From positions 258,224 through 322,223 of the forward strand of contig CANMWG010000002.1 in NCBI GenBank assembly GCA_947501555.1: DNA of 64,000 nucleotides, written 5' to 3'. Below, in pieces: positions 35,743 through 46,222 of this stretch (position 1 is the first letter of the stretch; the number at the start of each line of letters is the position of its first letter). The notes beneath the pieces were generated by a model, which did no database searches, had not been told where the DNA came from, and was given only the letters and a program-made list of their open reading frames with translations. Origin of the DNA: an uncultured Paracoccaceae bacterium. Lineage in GTDB: Bacteria; Pseudomonadota; Alphaproteobacteria; Rhodobacterales; Rhodobacteraceae. Made by a program: the position numbers and the translations under genes.

Positions 35743-36918
35743 TTATTCAACAATCTTTGATACGACACCCGCACCAACAGTCCGGCCACCCTCGCGGATC
35801 GCGAAGCGCAGGCCGTCTTCCATCGCAATCGGCGCGATCAGCTCAACGTTGAACTTCAGGTTGTCGCCAGGCATCACCATTTCAGTGCCCGCTGGCAGCT
35901 CAACAGTACCGGTCACGTCTGTGGTCCGGAAGTAGAACTGTGGACGGTAGTTCGCGAAGAACGGTGTGTGACGACCGCCCTCTTCCTTGGTCAGGATATA
36001 GGCCTCAGCCTCAAACTTCGTGTGCGGCTTCACAGAACCCGGCTTACACAGGATCTGACCACGCTCAACGCCTTCACGGTCAACACCGCGCAGCAACGCA
36101 CCGATGTTGTCGCCAGCTTCACCTGAATCCAGCAGCTTGCGGAACATTTCAACGCCTGTGCAGGTCGTTTTCGATGTATCCTTGATGCCCACGATCTCAA
36201 TCTCGTCACCGACATTGATTACGCCACGCTCAACACGGCCCGTCACAACAGTACCACGACCAGAGATCGAGAACACATCCTCGATTGGCATCAGGAACGG
36301 CAGGTCAACCGCACGGGCAGGTGTTGGGATGTACTCATCCACAGCCGCCATCAGCTTTTCAATGGATTCCTTACCGATGTTGTCGTCACGCTCTTCCATC
36401 GCGGCCAGGGCCGAACCAGGGATCACAGGGATATCATCGCCAGGATATTCGTAAGAGCTTAACAACTCGCGAATTTCCATTTCAACCAGTTCGAGCAGCT
36501 CGTCATCGTCGACCTGATCAACTTTGTTCATGTAGACAACCATATATGGGATGCCAACCTGACGACCCAACAAGATGTGCTCACGCGTTTGCGGCATTGG
36601 GCCGTCTGCGGCGTTCACAACCAGGATCGCGCCGTCCATTTGCGCCGCACCGGTGATCATGTTTTTGACGTAGTCAGCGTGGCCGGGGCAGTCAACGTGC
36701 GCATAGTGACGCGATTCAGTCTCATATTCCACGTGTGCCGTTGAGATCGTGATCCCACGCGCCTTCTCTTCCGGCGCGCCGTCAATCTGGTCATACGCCT
36801 GGAAGTCACCAAAATACTTCGTGATCGCCGCCGTCAGCGTCGTCTTCCCGTGGTCAACGTGGCCAATCGTACCAATGTTAACGTGCGGCTTGTTACGTTC
36901 AAACTTTGCCTTTGCCAT
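35743..36918 (-). CDS. tuf: Elongation factor Tu, copy 1
   Basis: A 391-aa EF-Tu that delivers aminoacyl-tRNA to the ribosome. G1 is [10 protein letters not shown]3 DCPGHADY and G4 NKVD, followed by domains 2 and 3 and the C-terminus GVVSKIVE. The protein is identical to copy 2, and the DNA appears identical from the start codon to beyond the stop. It follows fusA and an inserted lipoprotein gene and is probably transcribed from the str promoter. Confidence 0.98.
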   Translation of the reverse strand: MAKAKFERNKPHVNIGTIGHVDHGKTTLTAAITKYFGDFQAYDQIDGAPEEKARGITISTAHVEYETESRHYAHVDCPGHADYVKNMITGAAQMDGAILVVNAADGPMPQTREHILLGRQVGIPYMVVYMNKVDQVDDDELLELVEMEIRELLSSYEYPGDDIPVIPGSALAAMEERDDNIGKESIEKLMAAVDEYIPTPARAVDLPFLMPIEDVFSISGRGTVVTGRVERGVINVGDEIEIVGIKDTSKTTCTGVEMFRKLLDSGEAGDNIGALLRGVDREGVERGQILCKPGSVKPHTKFEAEAYILTKEEGGRHTPFFANYRPQFYFRTTDVTGTVELPAGTEMVMPGDNLKFNVELIAPIAMEDGLRFAIREGGRTVGAGVVSKIVE

Positions 36919-36969
36919 TTTCTTACTTCCTTTAAGGGGATTTCATTTTTCGCGCCGATTGACGCTAGA

Positions 36970-37584
36970 TTAGAATTGCCAAGCTGTTTCGCGCAGCTCA
37001 TTCCGTCCACCGCCAATCGGTGAAGGGGTCGCCGTTGAAGCGGCTTTATTTGTCGCGGCGCTGACACTGTTGCCCAAGATACGTTGGGTGACATTTTCAG
37101 CGAAACTTGCCACTGTTTGCGCGTAATCCGCCTCGGGCGTCCCACGCGATGTAGCGCCCAGAATACCGCCCGGCGCATAGCCTTCGCTGGTCCCTGTGAC
37201 ACTTGTCGGGGCCAAAAGCACAGCCCCTGTCGCAAGTTCAACGACCGACACCGTTGCAGTGATGCTGCTCACACCACCAACGAGCAAAGACTGCCCTGGT
37301 GAAACCAGCGCAACCCGGGTCACATCGACATTGACCGACACCGCACTGCCACCAGGTGCACCCCGACCACGTAGACGTGCCGACAATGCCCGTTCAATAT
37401 CCGAACGAACCTGGGTGGTCGGCACAGAAATGGACCGCCCCGATACACCACCAAAATTGGTGGTGCTCACGGCAACATCCTGCACCGAAATCTGCGACGC
37501 AAGTTCCGGCGACAGCAAAGGCGCCGGCGTGCAGGCTGCCATAAGGCAGGCTGCACCAATCGCGAAAAGAACCCGCAGCTTCAT
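36970..37584 (-). CDS. Uncharacterised lipoprotein between fusA and tuf1
   Basis: A 204-aa protein with a lipoprotein signal (VLFAIGAACLMAAC, lipobox LMAAC). The mature part is low in charge, with beta-type repeats such as SVQDVAVSTTNFGG, VNVDVTRVALVSPGQSLLVGG and SVVELATGAVLLAPTSVTG, recalling the periplasmic part of DUF4410/GNA1162-like lipoproteins; the family is not certain. The ATG overlaps the fusA stop as TGATG, so it is translationally coupled to an elongation-factor gene, which is odd for an envelope protein. Confidence 0.75.
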   Translation of the reverse strand: MKLRVLFAIGAACLMAACTPAPLLSPELASQISVQDVAVSTTNFGGVSGRSISVPTTQVRSDIERALSARLRGRGAPGGSAVSVNVDVTRVALVSPGQSLLVGGVSSITATVSVVELATGAVLLAPTSVTGTSEGYAPGGILGATSRGTPEADYAQTVASFAENVTQRILGNSVSAATNKAASTATPSPIGGGRNELRETAWQF

Positions 37585-39701
37585 CACGCGTATTTCGCCT
37601 GAATCTCTTCCGAGATGTTGCTTGGGACCGGATCATAGTGATCGAACTGCATCGTAAACTGCGCGCGGCCCGAAGACATGGAACGCAGGGTATTGATGTA
37701 GCCGAACATATTCGCCAGAGGCACCATCGCGTCGATTACAATCGCGTTGCCGCGTGTGTCCTGACCCTGCACCATGCCGCGGCGTGATGTCAGATCACCG
37801 ATGATCCCACCCGTATAGTCCTCAGGTGTCACCACTTCGACTTTCATGATCGGCTCAAGCAGTTTCGCACCAGCTTTGCGCATGCCTTCACGCATACACA
37901 TACGGGCTGCGATCTCAAATGCCATGATGCTGGAGTCAACATCGTGGAACTTCCCGTCGATCAAAGCGACCTTAAAGTCGATCACGGGGAAGCCAGCCAA
38001 AGGACCGTTGTCCATAACAGACAGGATGCCTTTTTCAACGCCCGGGATGTATTCCTTAGGAACAGACCCACCCACGATGCGGCTTTCGAACGAATAACCT
38101 TCGCCCGGCTCTGTCGGAGTGATAATCATCTTCACTTCGCCGAACTGACCAGACCCACCAGATTGCTTCTTGTGGGTATACGTGTGCTCAACTTCGTGGC
38201 CGATAGTCTCACGGTATGCCACTTGCGGCGCACCAATGTTGGCTTCGACTTTGAATTCGCGCTTCATGCGGTCGACAAGAATGTCGAGGTGCAATTCGCC
38301 CATGCCCTTCATGATAGTCTGACCTGATTCCAGATCAGTTTCCACGCGGAAGGATGGATCTTCTGCAGACAGACGCTGCAGGGCGATGCCCATCTTTTCT
38401 TGGTCGGCTTTTGTCTTGGGTTCAACAGCGATCTCGATCACGGGATCGGGGAACGTCATTGTTTCCAGAACAACCGGGTCCTGCGGATCACAGATCGTGT
38501 CACCTGTTGTAGTGTTCTTCAGACCACCCAGCGCGATGATGTCACCGGCAAACGCTTCGGCAATTTCTTCCCGATCGTTTGAGTGCATCATCATCATCCG
38601 GCCCACACGCTCTTTGTTCCCCTTGGTGGAGTTGAGCATCGTGTCGCCCTTGACCAGCTTACCGGAATAGATCCGGGTAAAGGTCAGCGAGCCCACAAAT
38701 GGGTCGTTCATGATTTTGAAGGCCAAGCCAGAGAACGCCATGTCATCATCCGCACGACGCGGGATGTCACGTGTTTCTGTTTCGTCGCCGGGCTTAAAGC
38801 CCATGTAGTCAACAACGTCCAAAGGTGATGGAAGGTAGTCAACAACAGCATTCAACAGCGGCTGAACACCTTTGTTCTTAAACGCGGAACCGCCCAGAAC
38901 AGGTACAAACGCCATCGACAAACAGGCTTTGCGGACGAGGCTGCGCAGTGTTGGAACGTCAGGCTCGTTGCCTTCCAGATATTCCATCATCGCGTCGTCG
39001 TCTTGCTCAACTGCGGCTTCGACAAGCTTGTTGCGCCACTCGTCAGCCTGATCTTTCAGGCTGTCGCGGATCGGTGCTTTGATCCAAGACGCGCCCAGAT
39101 CTTCGCCCTGCCAGAGCCATTCTTCCATGGTGACCAGATCAACCAGGCCTTCCAGCTCAGTTTCGGCACCAATTGGGAAAGCAACAGGGATTGCACGTGC
39201 GCCGGTACGGTCTTCAACCATTTCAACACACTTGAAGAAGTCCGCGCCGATTTTGTCCATTTTGTTGACGAAAACCATACGTGGGACTTTGTAGCGGTCA
39301 GCCTGACGCCAAACAGTCTCTGTTTGTGGCTCAACACCAGCATTGGCGTCCAGAACACAAACCGCGCCATCAAGCACAGCCAAAGAACGCTCAACTTCGA
39401 TTGTAAAGTCAACGTGGCCGGGGGTGTCGATGATGTTCAAACGGTGCTTCTCGGAATCAGGCGTTGTGCCGTCTTCTGTGCGCTCCCAGAATGTCGTGGT
39501 CGCAGCGGAAGTAATCGTAATACCCCGTTCCTGCTCCTGCTCCATCCAGTCCATTGTCGCAGCGCCATCGTGCACTTCGCCAATGTTATGCTCTTTACCC
39601 GTGTAATACAGGATGCGTTCGGAACATGTGGTCTTACCGGCGTCAATATGCGCCATAATGCCAAAGTTCCGGTACAGTTCGAGAGGATACTCGCGTGCCA
39701 T
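37584..39701 (-). CDS. fusA: Elongation factor G
   Basis: A 705-aa EF-G, the translocase GTPase of translation. G1 [10 protein letters not shown]3 DTPGHVDFT and G4 FVNKMDK are intact, then domains II-V with [12 protein letters not shown] and the C-terminal [20 protein letters not shown]. It lies 15 bp after rpsG in the str operon and has the typical length. Confidence 0.98.
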   Translation of the reverse strand: MAREYPLELYRNFGIMAHIDAGKTTCSERILYYTGKEHNIGEVHDGAATMDWMEQEQERGITITSAATTTFWERTEDGTTPDSEKHRLNIIDTPGHVDFTIEVERSLAVLDGAVCVLDANAGVEPQTETVWRQADRYKVPRMVFVNKMDKIGADFFKCVEMVEDRTGARAIPVAFPIGAETELEGLVDLVTMEEWLWQGEDLGASWIKAPIRDSLKDQADEWRNKLVEAAVEQDDDAMMEYLEGNEPDVPTLRSLVRKACLSMAFVPVLGGSAFKNKGVQPLLNAVVDYLPSPLDVVDYMGFKPGDETETRDIPRRADDDMAFSGLAFKIMNDPFVGSLTFTRIYSGKLVKGDTMLNSTKGNKERVGRMMMMHSNDREEIAEAFAGDIIALGGLKNTTTGDTICDPQDPVVLETMTFPDPVIEIAVEPKTKADQEKMGIALQRLSAEDPSFRVETDLESGQTIMKGMGELHLDILVDRMKREFKVEANIGAPQVAYRETIGHEVEHTYTHKKQSGGSGQFGEVKMIITPTEPGEGYSFESRIVGGSVPKEYIPGVEKGILSVMDNGPLAGFPVIDFKVALIDGKFHDVDSSIMAFEIAARMCMREGMRKAGAKLLEPIMKVEVVTPEDYTGGIIGDLTSRRGMVQGQDTRGNAIVIDAMVPLANMFGYINTLRSMSSGRAQFTMQFDHYDPVPSNISEEIQAKYA

Positions 39702-39716
39702 ATCAGATGCTTCCTA

Positions 39717-40187
39717 TTACCAGCGGTAGTGGCTGAACGCTTTGTTCGCGTCGGCCATTTTATGGGTGTCTTCACGCTTTTTCACGGCTGTGCCGCGGCC
39801 GTTAACCGCATCCATCAGCTCGCCTGCAAGACGCTCTTCCATTGTGTTTTCGTTGCGCTTTTTCGCAGCAGCGATCAACCAACGGATGGCCAATGCTTCG
39901 CGGCGCTCTGGGCGGACTTCGACGGGTACCTGATATGTGGCACCACCAACGCGGCGCGAACGCACTTCGACGGATGGTTTGATATTGTCCAGGCTCTCGT
40001 GGAAGACTTCCACAGGGGATTTCTTCAGCTTGTCTTCAACGCGATCAAAGGCGTTGTAGACGATGCGCTCAGCGACGGCTTTTTTGCCGTCGATCATCAG
40101 GTTGTTCATGAACTTGGTCAGAACGATATCGCCAAACTTTGCGTCTGGCAGAACTTCGCGTTTTTCAGCGGCGTGACGACGTGACAT
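39717..40187 (-). CDS. rpsG: 30S ribosomal protein S7
   Basis: A 156-aa S7, a primary 16S rRNA binder of the 30S head. [42 protein letters not shown] and the C-terminal [17 protein letters not shown] are typical. It lies 12 bp after rpsL. Confidence 0.98.
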   Translation of the reverse strand: MSRRHAAEKREVLPDAKFGDIVLTKFMNNLMIDGKKAVAERIVYNAFDRVEDKLKKSPVEVFHESLDNIKPSVEVRSRRVGGATYQVPVEVRPERREALAIRWLIAAAKKRNENTMEERLAGELMDAVNGRGTAVKKREDTHKMADANKAFSHYRW

Positions 40188-40199
40188 CTAATCTCTTCC

Positions 40200-40571
40200 T
40201 TACTTAGGACGCTTCGCGCCGTACTTCGAACGGCGTTGCTTACGGTCTTTGACACCTTGGGTATCAAGCACACCGCGCAGAATGTGGTAACGGACACCTG
40301 GCAAATCCTTTACCCGGCCGCCACGGATCAGAACCACTGAGTGTTCCTGAAGGTTGTGGCTCTCACCTGGGATGTAGGAAATGACCTCAAAGCCATTGGT
40401 CAAACGCACTTTTGCGACTTTCCGCATGGCCGAGTTCGGCTTCTTAGGTGTGGTTGTGTAAACGCGTGTACAAACGCCGCGTTTTTGGGGGCAGCCTTCC
40501 ATGTGCTGCGATTTGGATCGTGTAACTTTTGGCTGGCGCGGCTTGCGGATCAGCTGCTGAATCGTTGGCAT
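40200..40571 (-). CDS. rpsL: 30S ribosomal protein S12
   Basis: A 123-aa S12 from the ATG at 40571 ([13 protein letters not shown]); the frame is open 25 codons further without conservation. The decoding loop segments [18 protein letters not shown] and [18 protein letters not shown] carry the wild-type lysines linked to streptomycin sensitivity. It is the first gene of the str operon. Confidence 0.98.
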   Translation of the reverse strand: MPTIQQLIRKPRQPKVTRSKSQHMEGCPQKRGVCTRVYTTTPKKPNSAMRKVAKVRLTNGFEVISYIPGESHNLQEHSVVLIRGGRVKDLPGVRYHILRGVLDTQGVKDRKQRRSKYGAKRPK

Positions 40572-40959
40572 CGTGTGATGTTCCCATCTATTCACATTAT
40601 GCGTCCGGCAAACGCGAGGTTTCAAAAGATGTGCCTTGCAAAGCACAAAAATTCCGCAGTCGAACCCTTACCGGAGGTTCGGTGCGGTGAAGTTCCAGAG
40701 GAACAAAGCGATAAGTGCTCGGTTCTTGGCCACAACGTGGGTCTAATAACGGGACAGCGAGGACATGCCCTCAGCCCGGATGAGCGGCGTATATGAGGAG
40801 TCGCTTTGCCTGTCAACAGTGGCAAGAACCTGCGTGACATACCACGCAAAACATGGGCCGTTATTGGATAGCGGTGTGGATTTATTGCATAGCATTCCCA
40901 GAGAGAAGACCAAGGAAGCAGACTTGATAAATGCAATCGCCAACTGATTGGAACGCGAA
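40572..40959. other. Intergenic region with the divergent str promoter
   Basis: About 390 bp between rpsL and the divergent lipoprotein gene. It holds the rpsL promoter (40788-40816) and a leader of about 215 nt. No small gene, known ribosomal-protein binding structure or palindromic repeat was recognised in the leader. Confidence 0.5.
40788..40816 (-). promoter_or_regulatory. Promoter of the str operon
   Basis: Minus-strand TTGACA (perfect consensus) and TATACG with a 17-bp spacer, about 217 bp upstream of rpsL. Confidence 0.88.
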
Positions 40960-41535
40960 ATGATCAAAGCTACCAACACCTGCCTTCTTGCAACTGCCGC
41001 CCTATCGGCGTGCATGGCAAGCCCTACCCCGCCAACTGTCACAAGCTCGCAGGTTGACCGCGCCTTCGACGAGGCCGAGCGGATTAGCTTTCTGCCCGAA
41101 ACCAACGTGAATGATTTACCAACTGGTACCGTGAGCTATGAGGGGCAGATCGGGGCAAATGTTCAAGGGAATGCTGTGGGCAGCATATTGGCCGACATGA
41201 ACATGATCGTCGGTTTTAGCAGCAACGACATCACAGGCAACGTGACCAACATAAACCTGATCGATCCGGATGGAACACCAAACCAACAGCTGACGGGGAC
41301 GCTCCAGATTTCGGGTATCGAAAATAGCGGCGATCTGGATGCTGTCGCAGCAGGGGAAATCACCGGCGTCGACACCGATGGGTTTGCGGTCGATTCTCAA
41401 ATGAACCTCAATCTGGAAGGGGCGGTTTACGACGACGCCGGAACAGGCGACGCGGTCTTCGGCACGGTCGAGGGCGAAGCAAACGGTGACTTCTTTCTGG
41501 ACGTTGACGGTGTGTTTTTCGGTACCGATGATTGA
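40960..41535 (+). CDS. Uncharacterised lipoprotein (beta-rich, transferrin-binding-like)
   Basis: A 191-aa protein beginning MIKATNTCLLATAALSAC, with the lipobox LSAC. GGAACGCG lies upstream. The mature part is acidic and rich in Gly, Asn and Asp, with strand-like segments ending VFGTVEGEANGDFFLDVDGV, similar in pattern to small eight-strand barrels of transferrin-binding-protein-like lipoproteins. This resemblance is weak. It sits between rpoC and rpsL on the opposite strand. Confidence 0.65.
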   Translation: MIKATNTCLLATAALSACMASPTPPTVTSSQVDRAFDEAERISFLPETNVNDLPTGTVSYEGQIGANVQGNAVGSILADMNMIVGFSSNDITGNVTNINLIDPDGTPNQQLTGTLQISGIENSGDLDAVAAGEITGVDTDGFAVDSQMNLNLEGAVYDDAGTGDAVFGTVEGEANGDFFLDVDGVFFGTDD

Positions 41536-41872
41536 TCTTTTCCTGCGCCAAAGCGAGCAGATGACGATAGCGGATGAGCGATGAAATGATGGTTGGTTGC
41601 AGAGGCACGCATAGCCTCTACCAAAAAAGACCTGCGACAAGTATTGTCAGATAGTCTCGCCGCGCATCAGAGTTGCAGACAAATTGGCGACACACCATCG
41701 GGGCCTATCGCGTTTGACAAAGACATGCGTTGCATCATTCACAATCCAGCGCGCCGAACTTTGGAGTAAGGCAGTTATAGGGAACGGTGATCGGTGATAC
41801 TCACACCACACCTTATCAAACAAAAAGGCCCCTGCGATGAACAGGGGCCCCTCTGAATTATTATCGCGTCGA
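41536..41872. other. Intergenic region between the lipoprotein gene and rpoC
   Basis: About 340 bp between two convergent genes. Only the rpoC terminator is recognised. Antisense frames over the lipoprotein gene extend into it but have no ribosome-binding site or family similarity. Confidence 0.4.
41822..41849 (-). terminator. Intrinsic terminator after rpoC
   Basis: Minus-strand GGCCCCTG pairs with CAGGGGCC around a 7-nt loop and is followed by TTTTTG, 23 bp after the rpoC stop. Confidence 0.9.
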
Positions 41873-44800
41873 TTATGCTTCGCCGCCTTCAGGAGTATCG
41901 ACCACAAGATTGTCGCTGAATACGCCCGCGTCGGACACGTCGTTGGCCATTTCCATCGGGGCTGCCAAACGTGCGGCCTCTTCGGCCTCTTCGCGGCGTG
42001 CCTCAATGACAACATTATCACGACCTGCAGCAACAGCCCGCATCTGCTGGGTTGCTCCGCCTGTACCCGCTGGGATCAGACGACCCACGATAACGTTCTC
42101 TTTCAGGCCGATCAGCTTGTCGCGCTTACCCTGTACCGAAGCTTCGGTCAGAACACGCGTGGTTTCCTGGAAAGACGCAGCCGAGATGAACGAACGGGTC
42201 TGCAAAGACGCTTTGGTGATACCCAACAAGATAGGCTCGCCTGTCGCAGGGCGATCGCCCCGTTTCAGTGCCTTCGCGTTGGCTTCATCAAACTCGGCCT
42301 TATCGACGTTTTCGCCTTTCAGCAGAACGGTGTCACCACTGTCCTGAATTTCCCATTTCTGGAGCATCTGACGCACGATAACTTCGATATGCTTATCGTT
42401 GATCTTCACACCTTGCAGGCGGTACACGTCCTGAACCTCATCGATCATATAGTCGGCCAAGGCCTCGACACCCATAACCGCAAGAATATCGTGCGGAGCA
42501 GGGTTGCCGTCCATGATGTAGTCGCCCTTTTGGACAAAGTCACCTTCCGCAACCGGGATGTGCTTGCCCTTGGGCACCATGTATTCAACCTTGATGTCCG
42601 CATCATCAGGAGATTCAATCGCAATGCGGCGTTTGTTCTTATAGTCCTTACCAAAGCGCACATAACCATCAATCTCAGCGATGATTGCGTGATCTTTTGG
42701 ACGGCGGGCTTCAAACAATTCGGCCACACGTGGCAGACCACCGGTGATGTCCTTGGTCTTGGCACCTTCACGCGGGATACGCGCAACAACGTCACCTGCC
42801 TTGATTTCTTCGCCGTCTTCAACCGACAGAATCGCGTCAACAGACATGCCATAGGAGACGGGGTTGCCGTCGTCCTTCATGGCAGGCTCGCCATCGGCAC
42901 CAACCACGATGATCTTCGGCGCCAGCTCATTGCCCTTTGGTGCAGCACGCCAGTCAGACACGATGCGCTGGGTCATACCCGTTGCATCATCGGTGTCTTC
43001 ACGGACCGCAATACCGTTGACCAGATCGACGTATTTCGCCGTACCTGATTTTTCAGCAATGATCGGCAGGGTATATGGATCCCATTCAAACATCTTATCG
43101 CCGCGCAGGATATCCTGACCGTCTTTGACAAAGACCTTGGAACCATAACCAACCTTGTGGCTGGCAAGCTCTGTGCCTTCTTTGTCTGTGATCGACAGAA
43201 CCATGTTCCGCCCCATGACAACCATTTCGCCGGCAGCATTTTCCAGCAAGCTGGCGTTATCAAAGCGGATCAGACCGGGCTGTGACGCTTCCTGGAATGA
43301 CTGCTGGCCACCTTGGGCAACGCCACCAATGTGGAATGTCCGCATGGTCAGCTGTGTACCCGGCTCACCAATGGACTGGGCCGCGATGATACCAACGGCC
43401 TCACCAATGTTGACGCGGGTACCACGAGCCAGGTCACGGCCATAGCACATGGCACAAACGCCATCTTCGCTTTCACAGGTCAGCGGCGAACGGATGCGCA
43501 TTTTGGTGATGCCCGAGACATCAATCATGTCTGCTTTACGCTCGTCAATCAGCTCACCCAGCTCAACGATAACCTCGTCAGTGCCTGGCTTAATGACATC
43601 TTCTGCGGCCACACGGCCCAGCACACGCTCAGCCAAGGACGCAACAACCTCACCATCATTCACAGCCGCTTCGGCGGTGATTGATGTCTCGGTGCCGCAG
43701 TCAACCTCACGGACAATGCAATCTTGGGCGACGTCCACCAGACGACGGGTCAGATAGCCTGAGTTCGCCGTCTTCAACGCCGTATCCGACAGACCCTTCC
43801 GAGCACCGTGGGTGGAGTTGAAGTATTCAAGAACGGTCAGACCTTCCTTAAAGTTCGAGATGATCGGCGTCTCGATGATCTCACCATTCGGCTTGGCCAT
43901 CAGGCCGCGCATCCCGCCCAGCTGTTTCATCTGGGTCACCGAACCACGGGCACCAGAGTGGGCCATCATGTAAACCGAGTTCGGCTCACCTTCTGATCCA
44001 TCTTCCATGGTGGGCGTTGTACCAATGGTGGCCATCATGGCGTCAGTGACTTTGTCGTTGGCCTTTGACCATGCATCAACAACTTTGTTGTACTTTTCGC
44101 CCTGTGTAATCAGGCCGTCCATGTACTGCTGTTCAAAGTCCTTCACCTGCTCGCGGGTTTCATCAACCAAACCCCATTTGGTATCTGGAACGACCATGTC
44201 GTCCTTACCAAAGGAAATGCCTGCCTTGAACGCTTCGCGGAAGCCCATGGTCATGATCTGGTCACAGAAGATGACAGATTCTTTCTGACCACAGTAACGA
44301 TAGACTGTATCGATGACCTGCTGCACTTCTTTCTTACGCAGCAACCGGTTGACCAAAGCAAACGGTGCTTTGGCGTTCAACGGCAGCAATGCACCCAGAC
44401 GCAAACGGCCTGGTGTGGTTTCAAAGCGCACGCGCACTTCATTGCCTTCGTCGTCAATCTGCGACATGCGAGCTTCGATCTTGGCGTGCAGGTGCACCTC
44501 GCCCGCAGTCAACGCGTGCTCGACCTCTTCGATGTCCGAGAATTGCAGCCCCTCGCCCTTCATGCCTTCACGCATGATGGTCGTGTAGTAGAGACCCAGG
44601 ATCATATCCTGCGAAGGCACAATGATTGGCGCACCGTTGGACGGTGACAGCACGTTGTTGGTGGACATCATCAAGACGCGGGCTTCCAACTGGGCTTCCA
44701 GTGAAAGCGGGACGTGAACCGCCATTTGGTCACCGTCAAAGTCGGCGTTAAAGGCCGAACAGACCAACGGGTGCAGCTGAATAGCCTTACCTTCGATCAG

Positions 44801-46129
44801 AACAGGTTCAAACGCCTGAATGCCCAAACGGTGCAGCGTCGGCGCACGGTTCAGCATGACAGGGTGTTCGCGGATGACTTCATCCAGAATATCCCAGACC
44901 TCGGGACGTTCCTTTTCGACCAGTTTCTTGGCTTGCTTGACCGTGCTGGAAAGACCCTTCGCTTCAAGGCGCGAATAGATGAACGGCTTGAACAGCTCCA
45001 ACGCCATCTTCTTGGGCAAGCCACATTGGTGCAGCTTCAGTTCCGGACCGGTCACGATGACCGAACGACCTGAGAAGTCGACGCGTTTTCCCAAAAGGTT
45101 CTGACGGAAGCGACCTTGTTTCCCCTTCAGCATATCGCTGAGGGATTTCAAAGGACGCTTGTTCGCACCAGTAATCACGCGACCACGACGGCCGTTATCA
45201 AACAACGCATCGACAGATTCCTGCAGCATCCGCTTTTCGTTGCGGACGATGATGTCAGGCGCGCGCAGTTCAATCAGACGCTTCAGACGGTTGTTCCGGT
45301 TGATGACCCGGCGATAAAGATCGTTCAGATCCGACGTCGCAAAACGACCACCATCCAGTGGCACCAGCGGGCGCAGCTCTGGCGGGATCACAGGGATCAC
45401 GGTCAGAACCATCCACTCTGGTCGGTTGCCAGATTCCAGGAAGCTTTCGACGATCTTCAAACGCTTGATGATCTTCTTAGGCTTCAATTCACCTGTGGCT
45501 TCTTTGAGGTCCGCACGCAACTGCTCGGCCTCGGATTCCAGATCGATCTGGGACAGCATTTCGCGGATCGCCTCTGCACCAATATTGGCCTGGAAAGCGT
45601 CCATGCCGTAAAGGTCTTGTGCGTCGTTGAACTCTTCCTCAGTCATCAACTGGCCGTAAGTTAGGTCAGTCAGGCCGGGTTCGATGACGACGTAGTTTTC
45701 GAAATACAGGATGCGTTCCAGATCACGCAGGGTCATATCCAGCATCAGACCGATACGGGATGGCAGTGACTTCAGGAACCAGATGTGCGCCACAGGGGCG
45801 GCCAATTCGATATGGCCCATCCGTTCGCGACGGACCTTTTGAAGCGTGACTTCCACACCGCATTTCTCGCAGACAACGCCGCGATACTTCATGCGCTTAT
45901 ATTTGCCGCACAGACATTCGTAGTCTTTGATCGGGCCAAAGATACGCGCGCAGAACAAGCCATCACGTTCAGGTTTGAACGTGCGGTAGTTGATGGTCTC
46001 TGGTTTTTTGATCTCACCAAAAGACCACGACAGAATCCGTTCAGGAGAGGCCAAAGAGACCTTGATTTCGTCAAATGTTTTCGCCGGGGTCAGCGGGTTA
46101 AACGGGTTATTTGTCAGTTCCTGGTTCAT
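41873..46129 (-). CDS. rpoC: DNA-directed RNA polymerase beta' subunit
   Basis: A 1418-aa beta' subunit. The N-terminal zinc site ([19 protein letters not shown]), the catalytic NADFDGDQM with its three Mg-binding aspartates, and the second Cys cluster around [16 protein letters not shown] are intact. The start is the ATG at 46129 ([13 protein letters not shown]) with AGGAA upstream; a TTG two codons earlier is less likely. It is separated from rpoB by about 90 bp with a tandem palindrome. Confidence 0.98.
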   Translation of the reverse strand: MNQELTNNPFNPLTPAKTFDEIKVSLASPERILSWSFGEIKKPETINYRTFKPERDGLFCARIFGPIKDYECLCGKYKRMKYRGVVCEKCGVEVTLQKVRRERMGHIELAAPVAHIWFLKSLPSRIGLMLDMTLRDLERILYFENYVVIEPGLTDLTYGQLMTEEEFNDAQDLYGMDAFQANIGAEAIREMLSQIDLESEAEQLRADLKEATGELKPKKIIKRLKIVESFLESGNRPEWMVLTVIPVIPPELRPLVPLDGGRFATSDLNDLYRRVINRNNRLKRLIELRAPDIIVRNEKRMLQESVDALFDNGRRGRVITGANKRPLKSLSDMLKGKQGRFRQNLLGKRVDFSGRSVIVTGPELKLHQCGLPKKMALELFKPFIYSRLEAKGLSSTVKQAKKLVEKERPEVWDILDEVIREHPVMLNRAPTLHRLGIQAFEPVLIEGKAIQLHPLVCSAFNADFDGDQMAVHVPLSLEAQLEARVLMMSTNNVLSPSNGAPIIVPSQDMILGLYYTTIMREGMKGEGLQFSDIEEVEHALTAGEVHLHAKIEARMSQIDDEGNEVRVRFETTPGRLRLGALLPLNAKAPFALVNRLLRKKEVQQVIDTVYRYCGQKESVIFCDQIMTMGFREAFKAGISFGKDDMVVPDTKWGLVDETREQVKDFEQQYMDGLITQGEKYNKVVDAWSKANDKVTDAMMATIGTTPTMEDGSEGEPNSVYMMAHSGARGSVTQMKQLGGMRGLMAKPNGEIIETPIISNFKEGLTVLEYFNSTHGARKGLSDTALKTANSGYLTRRLVDVAQDCIVREVDCGTETSITAEAAVNDGEVVASLAERVLGRVAAEDVIKPGTDEVIVELGELIDERKADMIDVSGITKMRIRSPLTCESEDGVCAMCYGRDLARGTRVNIGEAVGIIAAQSIGEPGTQLTMRTFHIGGVAQGGQQSFQEASQPGLIRFDNASLLENAAGEMVVMGRNMVLSITDKEGTELASHKVGYGSKVFVKDGQDILRGDKMFEWDPYTLPIIAEKSGTAKYVDLVNGIAVREDTDDATGMTQRIVSDWRAAPKGNELAPKIIVVGADGEPAMKDDGNPVSYGMSVDAILSVEDGEEIKAGDVVARIPREGAKTKDITGGLPRVAELFEARRPKDHAIIAEIDGYVRFGKDYKNKRRIAIESPDDADIKVEYMVPKGKHIPVAEGDFVQKGDYIMDGNPAPHDILAVMGVEALADYMIDEVQDVYRLQGVKINDKHIEVIVRQMLQKWEIQDSGDTVLLKGENVDKAEFDEANAKALKRGDRPATGEPILLGITKASLQTRSFISAASFQETTRVLTEASVQGKRDKLIGLKENVIVGRLIPAGTGGATQQMRAVAAGRDNVVIEARREEAEEAARLAAPMEMANDVSDAGVFSDNLVVDTPEGGEA

Positions 46130-46170
46130 CTTCAATTCCTTGAATTGGGGTGCGTGAGAAGGGGAGGAGC

Positions 46171-46194
46171 GAACAAATTTCTAGAAATTTGTTC
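46171..46194. repeat. Palindrome of the TTTCTAGAAA family, copy 3
   Basis: Perfect 24-bp palindrome with arms GAACAAATTTCT and its complement, in the rpoB-rpoC gap. It pairs with the palindrome 6 bp away. Confidence 0.88.
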
Positions 46195-46200
46195 TGCCCC

Positions 46201-46222
46201 AAGAATTTTCTAGAAAATTCTT
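46201..46222. repeat. Palindrome of the TTTTCTAGAAAA family, copy 4
   Basis: Perfect 22-bp palindrome with arms AAGAATTTTCT and its complement. It overlaps the first bases of the rpoB stop codon, so the element even supplies part of the rpoB end. Confidence 0.88.

Noticed and set aside
39003-40184. 393-codon plus-strand frame over fusA and rpsG
   Set aside because: Antisense shadow; both genes below it are certain.
41837-43048. 403-codon plus-strand frame over rpoC
   Set aside because: Antisense shadow of rpoC, without independent signals.
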